From an uncultured Candidatus Nitrosopumilus sp. (GTDB lineage Archaea > Thermoproteota > Nitrososphaeria > Nitrososphaerales > Nitrosopumilaceae): a stretch of 64,000 nucleotides of DNA. Under the pieces are notes generated by a model. The model was not told the DNA's origin. It worked only from the letters and a program-made list of their open reading frames with translations, and made no database searches. Shown here piece by piece: positions 28,080-37,855 of the stretch (position 1 is its first letter; every line of letters starts with the position of its first letter). The position numbers were made by a program, and so were the translations under genes. Location of the stretch: NCBI GenBank assembly GCA_905479565.1, contig CAJQMY010000018.1, positions 26,264-90,263 on the forward strand. The letters run 5' to 3'.

Positions 28080-28615
28080 AAAGATTCTATTTTTTTAATT
28101 ACTTCTGAAAGACTTGAAATCCGATTGATATTATTTTCAGAAAAATTTTGGTTCCATGGTTGTGAATAAAGAATCATTTTTTTCTTATTTGTAAGAAATT
28201 TCATAGCATTTAACGGAGAATCATCAATAAAAATATCATAATCTAAATCAGCTTTCATTGGACCATCAATCACTGATACATAATTATGATATGCAATATC
28301 ATGATGATCCAACCAAGATTTTACAAATGAATCAGTTGAACGTTCCCTTGCAGTAACAATATCTACCTGACCAATTTCAGTAAGAGATTTTGTTATTGAT
28401 GGTAAATTTTTTTCAGTAGTAGGAATGGAAGACCAATTTTTCCAACAAGAGCTAAGCTCAGTGTAAAAATCATAACGATCTATATTAAATTTATTCCAAA
28501 ATTCCCAACTAGTTATCTGATGTTTAGCAATTTCGGGTCTAATAGAATTGCTATAATTTAACCAGGAAATTATAACATCTGCAAGTACACCATCAACATC
28601 TAATGCAATTTTCAT
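28076..28615 (-). CDS. HAD-family 5'-nucleotidase (NT5C-like)
   Basis: This 179-residue protein has the HAD motif I ALDVDGVLADVI (both aspartates present), a VDIVTARERS motif II region and DIFIDDSPLNAM motif IV. It fits the 5'(3')-deoxyribonucleotidase group, which dephosphorylates nucleoside monophosphates, although some members act on other phosphates. It is downstream of dnaJ on the same strand (5-nt gap), so it is probably part of the chaperone transcript. Confidence 0.8.
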   Translation of the reverse strand: MKIALDVDGVLADVIISWLNYSNSIRPEIAKHQITSWEFWNKFNIDRYDFYTELSSCWKNWSSIPTTEKNLPSITKSLTEIGQVDIVTARERSTDSFVKSWLDHHDIAYHNYVSVIDGPMKADLDYDIFIDDSPLNAMKFLTNKKKMILYSQPWNQNFSENNINRISSLSEVIKKIESF

Positions 28616-28620
28616 ATTAT

Positions 28621-29685
28621 TTATTGATCACTAGTTTTTCTAAATTCATCTAAAAGATTTTTTTGATGTTTGTTGAGTTTTTTAGGAACGTTTACTACAA
28701 TTCTTACAAATTGATCCCCTTTTCCTCTATAATTGAGATGAGGTACCCCTTTTCCTTTTAATTTAATGATTGTATTTGGTTGACTACCCGCATTAACCTT
28801 AATTTTTTCTGTTCCCTCTAAAGTTGGAACCGTAATTTCACAACCTAAAGCAGCGTCAATCATAGAAACATCATGATCATAAAAAATATCTTTTCCATCT
28901 CGATTAAACTTTGAATGTGGTTGTACTCGTACTCTAACAATTAAATCACCATTCACACCATCAGGAATTTCATTTCCTTCCCCAGACACAGTGTAATCTC
29001 CTGAATCAATCCCAGGAGGAATATCAAATGTTACAGTTTTAGAACCTTTTTTCTTTCCTTGTCCTTTACATTCATTGCACGGTGTTTCAATTATAGATCC
29101 TTGACCCCTACAAGCAGAACACGGTGCAGCAGTAACAAATGAAGCAAATCCCATGTTGCGAGTTTGTCTTACTTGTCCTTGACCATTACATGTTCCACAC
29201 GTTTTCTTGTTAGTACCAGGCTTTGCGCCAGAGCCATTGCAAGTATCACATTGAACTTGTTTTTGTAAATTAATTTCCACTTTTTTTCCATGCAATACAT
29301 CTTCTAATGTTACATGAGTTTCATAGAGAAGATCAGAACCTTGTTGTTGCTGTTGATTAAAACCAAATCCTCCTCCACCACGACCAAAAATGGAATCAAA
29401 GATGGAATCAAAACCGCCTCCCTGTGTTCCTTGAAAAATATCTTCACTAGAATATCGTCCATCTACACCAGCATGACCGTGTTGATCATAGACTTGTTTT
29501 TTTTCAGGATCTGAAATAACTGCATATGCTTCAGAAATTTCTTTAAAATGTTCTCCAGCTTCTGAAGATTTGTTTCGATCAGGGTGAAATTTTAACGCCA
29601 ATTTTCTATACTGTTGTTTGATTTCATCTGGCGAAGATGTTTTTGAGACACCTAAAACCTCATAATAGTCACGTTTTGCAGCCAT
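28621..29685 (-). CDS. dnaJ: Chaperone DnaJ (Hsp40)
   Basis: The 354-residue type I DnaJ has a J domain with HPD (LKFHPDRNK) near residue 33. A G/F-rich linker ([13 protein letters not shown]) is followed by four CxxCxGxG zinc repeats ([32 protein letters not shown]) and then the C-terminal substrate-binding domains. It delivers substrates to DnaK. Bacterial-type Hsp70 systems in archaea are generally thought to have come by transfer from bacteria. The order grpE-dnaK-dnaJ is intact. Confidence 0.96.
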   Translation of the reverse strand: MAAKRDYYEVLGVSKTSSPDEIKQQYRKLALKFHPDRNKSSEAGEHFKEISEAYAVISDPEKKQVYDQHGHAGVDGRYSSEDIFQGTQGGGFDSIFDSIFGRGGGGFGFNQQQQQGSDLLYETHVTLEDVLHGKKVEINLQKQVQCDTCNGSGAKPGTNKKTCGTCNGQGQVRQTRNMGFASFVTAAPCSACRGQGSIIETPCNECKGQGKKKGSKTVTFDIPPGIDSGDYTVSGEGNEIPDGVNGDLIVRVRVQPHSKFNRDGKDIFYDHDVSMIDAALGCEITVPTLEGTEKIKVNAGSQPNTIIKLKGKGVPHLNYRGKGDQFVRIVVNVPKKLNKHQKNLLDEFRKTSDQ

Positions 29686-29733
29686 GAATTATTCCTTTAT
29701 CATAATTACAGTATAAATGATTGAATTAGAAAA

Positions 29734-31572
29734 CTAGTTGGTTTTTTGGTCATCAGTTGAAGATGAGTCATTGGTTTGTCCTTCCGCACCTTGCTGTCCT
29801 TCCGCACCGGGTGGAGGTGATGCATTTTTGTAAAGTTCTGTTGTAACTTCATTTACCAATGTTTGTAATGCTTCAAGTTTAGGTTTTAATTCATCTGATT
29901 CTTTATCTAAAACTTCTCTGACTTCCTTAACAGCATCAGTGATTTTAATTCCTTGTTCTTGTGAAATTTTATCTTTAAGATCATGATTGACTAATTTTTC
30001 AGTAGTGTAAATGTAACTTTCGGCTTCATTCTTTAAATCAATTTTCTTTTTCTTCAATTTGTCTTCATCAGAAAACTTTTCTGCATCTTCTTTCAGTTTT
30101 TCAATTTCTTCTTTAGATAGTTTTGATGTAGATTCAATAGTAATTTTTGCTTCTTTCTGTGTTCCAAGATCTTTTGCCGTAACATTGATTATCCCATTTG
30201 CATCAATATCAAATTTGACTTCAATTTGAGGAATTCCTCTAGGTGCCGGTGGTAAATCTGTAAGATTAAAACTTCCTAATGATACGTTATCGGTTGCCAT
30301 AGGTCTTTCACCTTGAACGACATGGATTGTAACCGCAGTTTGATTATCAGCCGCAGTAGTGAAAACTTTGCTCTTTGATGTAGGTATGGTAGTATTTCTT
30401 TCAATTAATGGCTCTCTAACGCCACCCAATGTTTCAATTCCTAATGTCAGAGGAGTTACATCAAGTAAAACAATATCACTACTTACATCCCCAGCAATGA
30501 TTCCAGCCTGAATTGCTGCACCCATAGCTACTGCTTCCATTGGATCCACACCTGATTCAGATTCCTGACCAATTAACTCACTAACAAATTTTTTCACCAG
30601 TGGGATTCTTGTTGGTCCGCCAACCATCACAATTTTATTAATATCAGAATTGGAAAGTTTTGCATCTTCAAGTGCTTTGAGTACAGAAGGTTTGCATCGA
30701 TCAACAATAGGACCAATTAATTCATCTAATTTTGCTCTAGTGATTCTAAATTCTAAATTTTTAGCACCTGATGAAGGATCATGTGCAATAAATGGTAAAT
30801 TAACATCGGTTTCCATTACAGTAGATAATTCAATTTTAGCTTTTTCAGAAGCTTCTCTAATTCTAGTCATTGCAGTTGAATCTTGAGAAAGATCAACGCC
30901 TTCCTTTTTCTTAAACTCATCAATAAGGAAATCAATTAGGACTTTATCCATATCTGTACCACCCAGTTGTGTATCACCAGATGTACTAAGAACTTCAAAA
31001 ACACCTCCACCCATTTCCATTATAGTGACATCTAACGTACCACCGCCAAAATCAAAAACAAGGATTTTCATGTCTTCTTTTGCTTTATCTAATCCGAACG
31101 CTAAAGATGCAGCAGTTGGTTCATTTATTATTCTAACAACATCAAGACCAGCGATTGTTCCAGCATCTTTAGTAGCCTGTCGTTGATTATCATCAAAATA
31201 TGCAGGAACAGTAATGACTGCTTTGCTAACTGGTTCACCAATAAATGCTTCAGCATCTTTTTTGATTTTCTGAAGAATGAATGCAGAAATTTGTTGAGGT
31301 TTGTATTCTTTGTCTAAAATTTTGAATGTATGATCAGTGCCCATTTTTCTTTTAGCAGCAACTATTGTACTATCAGGATTGGTAACTGCTTGTCTGCGTG
31401 CGGGTTCCCCAACCAAAAGATCACTATCTTTAGAAAATGCTACTACTGATGGGAATGCTTTACCACCCACTGTGGCACCTTCTGCTGCAGGAATAATCGT
31501 AGGTTTTCCACCCATTACAACTGCTGCTGCAGAGTTACTTGTTCCTAAATCAATACCAATTATTTTAACCAT
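29734..31572 (-). CDS. dnaK: Chaperone DnaK (Hsp70)
   Basis: A 612-residue Hsp70 with ATPase motifs [44 protein letters not shown] and the linker followed by [15 protein letters not shown]-terminal disordered tail is rich in S, T, D and N. It uses ATP-driven cycles for protein folding with GrpE and DnaJ. The gene starts 2 nt after the grpE stop. It has the bacterial-type insertion pattern and length. Confidence 0.97.
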   Translation of the reverse strand: MVKIIGIDLGTSNSAAAVVMGGKPTIIPAAEGATVGGKAFPSVVAFSKDSDLLVGEPARRQAVTNPDSTIVAAKRKMGTDHTFKILDKEYKPQQISAFILQKIKKDAEAFIGEPVSKAVITVPAYFDDNQRQATKDAGTIAGLDVVRIINEPTAASLAFGLDKAKEDMKILVFDFGGGTLDVTIMEMGGGVFEVLSTSGDTQLGGTDMDKVLIDFLIDEFKKKEGVDLSQDSTAMTRIREASEKAKIELSTVMETDVNLPFIAHDPSSGAKNLEFRITRAKLDELIGPIVDRCKPSVLKALEDAKLSNSDINKIVMVGGPTRIPLVKKFVSELIGQESESGVDPMEAVAMGAAIQAGIIAGDVSSDIVLLDVTPLTLGIETLGGVREPLIERNTTIPTSKSKVFTTAADNQTAVTIHVVQGERPMATDNVSLGSFNLTDLPPAPRGIPQIEVKFDIDANGIINVTAKDLGTQKEAKITIESTSKLSKEEIEKLKEDAEKFSDEDKLKKKKIDLKNEAESYIYTTEKLVNHDLKDKISQEQGIKITDAVKEVREVLDKESDELKPKLEALQTLVNEVTTELYKNASPPPGAEGQQGAEGQTNDSSSTDDQKTN

Positions 31573-31574
31573 AT

Positions 31575-32153
31575 TTAATCATCATCCCTTTTTGAAATTT
31601 CTACTAATGTCGGTCTTATAACTCTCTCATGAGAAATATATCCTTTTCTGAGCTCTTTTATAATCGTATTATCGTCCAAAGCAAGATCTTTAACTATTGA
31701 TATTGCCTCATGGAAATTTGGATCAAAAATTTCTCCTAATGCATCAATTTGTTTAATATGATATTTTTGTAATAATGAATCCATATTTTTTAAAATCGAA
31801 TCAAGACCATCAGAATTAATTTTACTTTCAGAAAAAACTTCTTTTGCTCTAACGAAATCATCATAAATTTGTAAAAAATCTAATGCAAATTCATTAATTT
31901 TTGAATTTATTCCATTTTCTATATCAGTTTGTGTTTTTCTACTTAAATTTTGAAAGTCAGCCAATACAAGTTTTAATTTTTCTTCATATTCAGATGATCT
32001 TTGTTTTTCTAATTCTAATTCTGTAGTTAATTCATCAATAGGGGATTCTGAAGACTTTGATTCAACCGTAGAGGGATTGTTTTCTTCTTCATTTTTAGAT
32101 ACTACATTAACTGGTATTTCATCAGAATTAGATTCATTAGACAATTGAACCAA
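31575..32153 (-). CDS. grpE: Nucleotide exchange factor GrpE
   Basis: A 192-residue protein with an acidic, disordered N-terminus of about 35 residues ([12 protein letters not shown]), a long coiled coil around 40-95 ([20 protein letters not shown]) and the beta-wing domain with the GrpE signature [12 protein letters not shown]. It releases ADP from DnaK. The gene lies 13 nt after the stop of a Rossmann-fold gene and 2 nt before dnaK. Confidence 0.95.
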   Translation of the reverse strand: MVQLSNESNSDEIPVNVVSKNEEENNPSTVESKSSESPIDELTTELELEKQRSSEYEEKLKLVLADFQNLSRKTQTDIENGINSKINEFALDFLQIYDDFVRAKEVFSESKINSDGLDSILKNMDSLLQKYHIKQIDALGEIFDPNFHEAISIVKDLALDDNTIIKELRKGYISHERVIRPTLVEISKRDDD

Positions 32154-32166
32154 GATGGTAATTTAG

Positions 32167-33318
32167 CTAATTTATACCATTATTGATCATTTCACATAAA
32201 GGGTTGGCTTTAACAATAATTAAATCAGAGTCCTGTTTTGTTTTTTCAATATTATTAAAATCAGATTTTGAACAAGCTACAACTATTGTTGTTTTATCAC
32301 TATGGAAAAGATCAAAGTTTGGATCTTCGTAAGCTTCAACATCACCGATATAATCACGCAATCTAGATGTTAGATTTTGAAGCATCTCAATTTTATCTCC
32401 ACGCATTGCATGTTGATCAAGTGTCCAAGACAATGCAATCTTTGTCCTACTTGCTTTTAGATCATTTTTCTTCAATGTTGAACGAATCTCGTCAATTAAA
32501 CGCTTGATGTACCCATCAATTCCTTTAACACTTCCATTAATTAAATACATGAGAGAATTTGCACCTTCAAAAGATGAGCCTAGAGATTTCAAATCAAATA
32601 GTCCACTAACCATATCATCTAAGAATATCTCCTGAAAATCATCTGAAGAAAGATCATTTTTGTTAATATCATCTTGAGCGTATTTACAAACTTCCAAAAT
32701 ACTACATAAACTAGAAAATCTGGATAAAACATCAATTGCATGGAAATGTTCAGACGATGAAATTGCTACAAATTTTTTCTCTTTTTTACCTACTGCAAGT
32801 AATTCTGCTAAAATTGAATCTACTTTTCCATTAAAGGATCCAATAATTTTTGGTTGTTCTTTAAGATCTTCAAGAGGATAATAAAAATAGGAAATATGTT
32901 TTCCGGTCTCAAGGCCCGTTACATGTTCAAGTAATGAAATATTTTCATTATTGCCTCCAAATCCTGTTGGAAGTGTAAAAATTACCGAGCTGTTTCTTTT
33001 CATTGATGCAACTGCATCCTTAAATTTTGAATGAATTTCAGTTTTAATATCTTGTCCGGTTTTTCTAATTCTTGGAGTGAAGAAAAGATATTGTGCTTTT
33101 GAAATTGCTACATCAATCGGTTGCATAGCTAATAGAGGTTCATCTTCTTTAAGAGAAGATACATTTGGATATGTTTTGGCAATTTCAGCTTTTAATGAAA
33201 TTGCTGATGGAGTTGATTCATCAATTATGTAAACATCTGCACCCTTGATTGCCATTTGGGATGCAATTGCATATCCTTCTGTGCTAAGACCATAAACTAC
33301 AACTTTTGCTTCCCCCAT
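32167..33318 (-). CDS. Rossmann-fold protein, nucleotide-sugar dehydrogenase-like
   Basis: The 383-residue protein opens with an NAD(P)-type binding loop VVVYGLSTEGYAIASQMAIKGADVYIIDE (GxxxxG, acidic end of strand 2). It continues with LFFTPRIRKTGQD and a SVIFTLPTGFGGNNE segment that resembles the UDP-glucose/GDP-mannose dehydrogenase N-domain. No catalytic Cys in the usual GLCxP setting is obvious. It leads the grpE-dnaK-dnaJ transcript. Function unknown; a dehydrogenase or a non-catalytic redox sensor are both possible. Confidence 0.65.
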   Translation of the reverse strand: MGEAKVVVYGLSTEGYAIASQMAIKGADVYIIDESTPSAISLKAEIAKTYPNVSSLKEDEPLLAMQPIDVAISKAQYLFFTPRIRKTGQDIKTEIHSKFKDAVASMKRNSSVIFTLPTGFGGNNENISLLEHVTGLETGKHISYFYYPLEDLKEQPKIIGSFNGKVDSILAELLAVGKKEKKFVAISSSEHFHAIDVLSRFSSLCSILEVCKYAQDDINKNDLSSDDFQEIFLDDMVSGLFDLKSLGSSFEGANSLMYLINGSVKGIDGYIKRLIDEIRSTLKKNDLKASRTKIALSWTLDQHAMRGDKIEMLQNLTSRLRDYIGDVEAYEDPNFDLFHSDKTTIVVACSKSDFNNIEKTKQDSDLIIVKANPLCEMINNGIN

Positions 33319-33380
33319 ACATTACAGCTAGTATTGGACTAAGAAAAACTTATTGAACTTACCATAATTAGAGCAATTAC

Positions 33381-34409
33381 TTGAAAATTTGGATAGACAT
33401 TCTTACACCAAAACAATTGTTGTTTTCTGAACCAATAGTTGAAAAATTAAGTAAAAAACACAATATTTTGTGTACATCTAGAAATTATGGCGAAATTACT
33501 AAATTAGCACAAATTCGAAATTTTGACCTCATTCTTGTTGGAAAACACGGTGGTAAAGACAATGAAAGTAAACTCAAATCAAGTATTGATAGAATGTCAA
33601 AACTAACTCAAAAAATTAAAAAATTTTCTCCAGATATAACAATAAGCTTTTGTTCTCCAGAAGCTGCAAGAATTTCTTTTGGATTAAAAGTAAAACATAT
33701 TGCATTTTGTGATTCGCCTCATGCAAATGCCGTAATGCGATTAACATTGCCATTAATTCAAAAATTACTCATTCCAAAAATCATACCAAAAGAAGAATTT
33801 TCTAAATATGGAATTAGTAAAGAAAACATTATTTCGTACAAATCCATTGATGCTGCAGTTACAATAAAAAGAAAATTTAATGAAAATGAACCATTGCCAT
33901 TTAGAAAAAATGGGAAAAAAAATATTTTGATTAGAATGGAAGAAGAACATGCATCATACGTAAGAAAATCAAGTAAAATTTTATCCATACTAAAAAACAT
34001 CACAGATAATTTTGAGAATGAAAATATTGTTATTTTAGGAAGATATTCAAAACAAATTAAAAATCTTCAAAGACATTTTGGTCAAAAAGCAAATATTGTA
34101 AAAATGTCTTTTGATGGAAAACACTTGTTAAAAAATACCAATGTGTTCATTGGATCAGGTGGAACCATGACTGCAGAATCTGCTTTATTAGGAATTCCAA
34201 CAATTTCTTACAACGCTGTACCAAATATTATCGAAAATTATTTAGTAAAAAAACATCTTGTAAAAAGAGAAACAAATCCAAGTAAAATCAGTAAAAATAT
34301 TAACAGAATTTTTACGTCATCAAATAAAAAACATGAAAAAAGAGTAAAAAAGATTATTTCTGAAATGGAAGATCCTATCAAGACACTAGTCAAAGAATTG
34401 AAACAATAA
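33381..34409 (+). CDS. DUF354 family protein (GT-B-like fold)
   Basis: A 342-residue protein starting at TTG 33381. The DUF354 hallmark N-terminus WIDILTPKQLLFSEPIVEKL, the FCSPEAARISFGL region and a late GSGGTMTAESALLGIPTI donor-like loop place it in this archaeal family, which is structurally like UDP-GlcNAc 2-epimerase or GT-B enzymes. It could act on nucleotide sugars or lipid-linked glycans. It is divergent from the Rossmann gene with 62 nt between starts. A biochemical role is not established. Confidence 0.82.
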   Translation: MKIWIDILTPKQLLFSEPIVEKLSKKHNILCTSRNYGEITKLAQIRNFDLILVGKHGGKDNESKLKSSIDRMSKLTQKIKKFSPDITISFCSPEAARISFGLKVKHIAFCDSPHANAVMRLTLPLIQKLLIPKIIPKEEFSKYGISKENIISYKSIDAAVTIKRKFNENEPLPFRKNGKKNILIRMEEEHASYVRKSSKILSILKNITDNFENENIVILGRYSKQIKNLQRHFGQKANIVKMSFDGKHLLKNTNVFIGSGGTMTAESALLGIPTISYNAVPNIIENYLVKKHLVKRETNPSKISKNINRIFTSSNKKHEKRVKKIISEMEDPIKTLVKELKQ

Positions 34410-34478
34410 ATTTTTCACATATTAAATATGATAAAATGAAAAAAAGTTCATTAAGGGAGTGCCAGTGTTCGATTTAGC

Positions 34479-34551
34479 AGCCCGGTAGTGTAGCGGTCAA
34501 GCATAGAGGCCTTTGAAGCCTTTGACCCCAGTTCGAGTCTGGGCCGGGCTA
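34479..34551 (+). tRNA. tRNA-Gln(TTG)
   Basis: A 73-nt cloverleaf: acceptor AGCCCGG with CCGGGCT and discriminator A. The anticodon loop CTTTGAA gives anticodon TTG between GAGGC and GCCTT. The T loop is AGTTCGAGTCT. It is the substrate expected for the GatDE pathway encoded in this window. No intron. Confidence 0.95.
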
Positions 34552-34554
34552 CTT

Positions 34555-35316
34555 TTAAAAATCTAATTTTGTAAGAAGTCGTGATGCAACGACAAATAAT
34601 GTTGATGCAATCGCCACTAGAACAATCATTTCAATAATTACAAACTCATTGATAGTTCCAAAAATTCCAGCTCTAATTACATCGACAAGATATGTCAATG
34701 GATTTAGATAAAATGCAGTTCGCAATGGTTCTGGAACACCGCCAACTGGATAAAATGCGGTACTGACAAAAGCAAAAAAAAGAAAAACAGTGTTGATAAT
34801 TACATTAAATCCCTCACTTGAGCGTATCCTAGTTGAGATAATTGATGCCAATGAACCAAAAAGGACTGAGCCTGTAATAGCGCCAAAAATGATTATTGGA
34901 ATTGTAACAAGTGAAAATTCTACGGATTCAAAGAATACTGGATACCCCACTACAGCTATTAATCCAGCACTAACTAATCCAATTATTCCAATGGTACAGA
35001 TATTACTTAAAATGTAATGACTCCTAGTAAACGGTCCAGACATAATTTGTTCAAACATTCCGTGTTTTCTATCATTCCAGATAATGATACCAGAAATTAG
35101 TGTACTATTCATTATGTTAAACCCAATCATGCCAGATGCCAAAAATGCTGGATAATCAAGATCTTTATTTCCAAATGGAACAGCATTGATTAATGGTGCA
35201 TAAGCAAAACCAGCTACAAAAATATAGATTAAAGGAAAAATTATTTGCCAAATTAAAAAACCAGGATTAAGAGAAATCGTGAGATTTCTATTTACGAGTC
35301 TAATTATGGGATGTAT
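34555..35316 (-). CDS. ABC-2 type transporter permease with no standard start codon
   Basis: The frame is open from 35322 to the stop at 34555. It encodes a typical ABC-2 permease with about six helices (WQIIFPLIYIFVAGFAYAPL, GMIGFNIMNSTLIS, IIIFGAITGSVLFGSLASII). The first helix and the preceding HPIIRLVNRNLTISLNPGF are plainly coding, yet no ATG, GTG or TTG occurs before TTG 35142. That start would delete the first helix. An in-frame TGA precedes at 35323. Start at an ATA codon (35316 or 35307), a loss of the start codon, or a sequencing error are the options. About 253 residues from 35316 matches family length. It partners with the ATPase upstream. Confidence 0.75.
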   Translation of the reverse strand: MHPIIRLVNRNLTISLNPGFLIWQIIFPLIYIFVAGFAYAPLINAVPFGNKDLDYPAFLASGMIGFNIMNSTLISGIIIWNDRKHGMFEQIMSGPFTRSHYILSNICTIGIIGLVSAGLIAVVGYPVFFESVEFSLVTIPIIIFGAITGSVLFGSLASIISTRIRSSEGFNVIINTVFLFFAFVSTAFYPVGGVPEPLRTAFYLNPLTYLVDVIRAGIFGTINEFVIIEMIVLVAIASTLFVVASRLLTKLDF

Positions 35317-36238
35317 TTTCTCTCACCATATTCAAAAAGACTTCTTCAAGATTTGTAGGTACTGCAGATAAATCTTCGATATCAATTCCATTATCATTAA
35401 GTATTTTTAATATTTTTAACAATATTAATTCAGATTGCTCTGAACGAATAATGATATTTGTTCCAGTTTCAAAATCAATTTTACAATCAATTACATCAGA
35501 TAAAAGAGAATTGATTTTAGGTTGTTTTTCTAACAAATGAATTTTAATAGTTTTTTCTTTCCCAAATCTATTTTTTAAAGCATCAGGTGAATCAACAGTA
35601 ACAATTTTACCTTTATCAATAATAGCTATTTGATCACATAGATATTCTGCTTCAGATAGAATATGCGTAGTGTAAAAAATTGTTAAACCTGTTTTGACTT
35701 TATTTTTTAAATAATCTAATAATTTTCTTCTAGCACTTGGATCTAATCCTACTGTAGGTTCATCCAAAAATAACAATTCCATATCATGCATGAATTCACG
35801 TGCCACTTGGACTCTTCTTCTTTGACCAATAGATAGATCTTCATTTCTTTTTTTACGAATTTTAACTAGATCAAAGTCATTCAAGAGTTGTTCCATTCTT
35901 TTTTTACGTTCAGTTTTAGGAACATTCCACATCATCCCATATTTCTCAAGAGATTTTTCAACTGACAATGTAGGCTCGTAGCTAGGTTGTTGTAAGACTA
36001 CTCCAATTTTATGGCGAATTTTGAGAGGTTCTGCTATAGCATCTACACCCAAAATAGATAGTGAACCACTTGATGGCGGAATAAGAGTTGTAAGGAGCTT
36101 GATTGTGGTAGATTTTCCCGCACCATTTGGGCCTAAAAATCCAAAAACTTGACCTGATTTTACTGATAGATTAAGATCATCGACTGCATGAACTGAGCCA
36201 TATGATTTTGATAAATGGTTAACATCAATGCATGACAT
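35300..36238 (-). CDS. ABC transporter ATP-binding protein (DrrA-like)
   Basis: The 312-residue ATPase has Walker A GPNGAGKST near 38, the signature LSIGQRRRVQVAREF, Walker B LLFLDEPTVGLDP and the H-loop TTHILSEAE. A C-terminal extension of about 90 residues ends with the DrrA-like LEEVFLNMV. It pairs with the overlapping permease as an exporter, possibly for a lipid or small molecule. The last 17 nt overlap the permease frame. Substrate unknown. Confidence 0.9.
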   Translation of the reverse strand: MSCIDVNHLSKSYGSVHAVDDLNLSVKSGQVFGFLGPNGAGKSTTIKLLTTLIPPSSGSLSILGVDAIAEPLKIRHKIGVVLQQPSYEPTLSVEKSLEKYGMMWNVPKTERKKRMEQLLNDFDLVKIRKKRNEDLSIGQRRRVQVAREFMHDMELLFLDEPTVGLDPSARRKLLDYLKNKVKTGLTIFYTTHILSEAEYLCDQIAIIDKGKIVTVDSPDALKNRFGKEKTIKIHLLEKQPKINSLLSDVIDCKIDFETGTNIIIRSEQSELILLKILKILNDNGIDIEDLSAVPTNLEEVFLNMVRENTSHN

Positions 36239-36380
36239 ACCAAAGCTGCGATCTTCCTATTAATTTAGTTAGTGAGATAAATCAAGACGTTTTAAGAGGA
36301 ATTTAAATGGATTATGATAAACCATGTAGGGGTTTAAAAAATAAGTTAACTTCTAAATTTTAGAATTGGATAAAAATATG

Positions 36381-36418
36381 TTCTAGCGATCATTCTGTTA
36401 AAAAAAATATCACTAGAA
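36381..36418. repeat. Imperfect inverted repeat upstream of the RPA gene
   Basis: The arms ttctagcgat (36381-36390) and atcactagaa (36409-36418) pair at 9 of 10 positions around an 18-nt loop. They lie just before the AT-rich promoter box at about 36424-36434 of the RPA gene. This could be an operator or an RNA hairpin, and chance is possible. Confidence 0.4.
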
Positions 36419-36457
36419 TGAAATTTTTATTAATAGAACAAGTTATCAAAAAATGAA

Positions 36458-37855
36458 TTGTCTGAGTTTGAAAATCTTATTGATAAATTACTTGCACAAA
36501 AGCCAGAATTAACTAAAAATGATCTTGAAGAGCAGATTAAACAAAAGAAAGAAAAAATTGGTGCAGGTTATCTAACAGATCAGGGAGCATTATTTTTAAT
36601 TGCATCAGATTACGGGATCACATTATCAGAACCAGAAAAAGTTGGAATTGGTTTAAAAGATCTATACGCTGGAGCAAAAGAAATTTCGTTAAAGACAAGA
36701 GTTTTGAATCTTTCACCTGCAAAACAATTTTCTAGAAAGGATGGCTCTCCATTCTATTTGAGAACGATGACCGTATATGATACAAATTCTACAGCTAGTG
36801 TAAAATTATGGGATGAAAAAGCAAATCTCCCTGATGTTGAAAATCTAAAACCTGGAGATTTAATTAAAATAATCAAAGCTTATGTAAAATCTGATCTAGA
36901 TGGCTCTCCAACAATTAACATTGGTTCTGGATCAAATATAGAAACCACAGATACCAAAAGTGAAATTCCAACTATCGATACCATTACAAAAGATGTTAGT
37001 GAATCTAAAGAAGGTCAAAAAGATTTAGTAATTTCTGGAACTATTGATGGAGCAATTAGTGGAATGGAATTTACAAATTCTCGCGGGATGCCTGGAAAAG
37101 CACTAAAAATGAGGCTAAAAGGAAAAGATGGGAGTGGAATGAGAGTAGTTCTATGGGGGAAAGATGAATCCACCATACCAAATATGATTTCACAATCTGC
37201 CAAAGCAAGATTGCTTGGTGTTAGAGTAAAATCTGGAAATCAAGGCCTTGAAATTCATGGAAATGATTCTACAATAATTGAAATTGAAGGCGGTAAAGAA
37301 GCAGAGCCAATAATTACAAGAATTCTTTCTATAATACCAACAGAAAATGGTAAAAATATGATTTTAGCAGTTGACAGTAAAAAGAATTTGTTCAACATCA
37401 ATGATTCATCAAATTCAACTAGCATTTGTGTAGAAGGAGATGTCATTGAATGCATGCCATCAAAAATTTATGGAAATTCAATATTATTAGATGAGAATTC
37501 GTTTGTAAGAAAATTAGATAATGATGAGTCTATTCCTTCATTGTCCCAACTCAGAACAAAAATTAATGACATCAAAGTAAATGCAAGTTATTGTATTGAA
37601 GCAATAGTTTTGAAAGTTCCTGAAAGACGTGAAGTTCAAACAAAATCAGGTGAATCCATAGCACTTTCAGAAATGTTTGTTGAAGATGATACAGGTCAAA
37701 TTTGGGTAAAAGGTTGGAGAAATCAAGCAAGAATTATTGATAAATGTGAATTGGGAGAAATTATTTCGATTACAGGACTTAATGCAAAACCAGGATTAGA
37801 AGGTCGTATAGAACTTTTCATTACTCCTTTTTCTAAAATTACAAAAAAGAATTAA
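36458..37855 (+). CDS. rpa: Replication protein A, multi-OB-fold ssDNA-binding protein
   Basis: A 465-residue protein with several OB folds. The N-terminal helical part (LIDKLLAQKPELTKNDLEEQ) is followed by an OB segment with KDGSPFYLRTMTVYD and TASVKLWDEKA, a second with KALKMRLKGKDGSGMRVVLWG, and a third with VEDDTGQIWVKGW. It protects single-stranded DNA in replication and repair. The start is TTG at 36458, since the nearby ATG at 36453 is in another frame. An AT-rich box about 28 nt upstream supports it. Confidence 0.9.
   Translation: MSEFENLIDKLLAQKPELTKNDLEEQIKQKKEKIGAGYLTDQGALFLIASDYGITLSEPEKVGIGLKDLYAGAKEISLKTRVLNLSPAKQFSRKDGSPFYLRTMTVYDTNSTASVKLWDEKANLPDVENLKPGDLIKIIKAYVKSDLDGSPTINIGSGSNIETTDTKSEIPTIDTITKDVSESKEGQKDLVISGTIDGAISGMEFTNSRGMPGKALKMRLKGKDGSGMRVVLWGKDESTIPNMISQSAKARLLGVRVKSGNQGLEIHGNDSTIIEIEGGKEAEPIITRILSIIPTENGKNMILAVDSKKNLFNINDSSNSTSICVEGDVIECMPSKIYGNSILLDENSFVRKLDNDESIPSLSQLRTKINDIKVNASYCIEAIVLKVPERREVQTKSGESIALSEMFVEDDTGQIWVKGWRNQARIIDKCELGEIISITGLNAKPGLEGRIELFITPFSKITKKN

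Noticed and set aside
36308..36364. 18-codon ORF (MDYDKPCRGLKNKLTSKF) upstream of RPA
   Set aside because: Too short to support without conservation data; likely chance within the intergenic promoter region.
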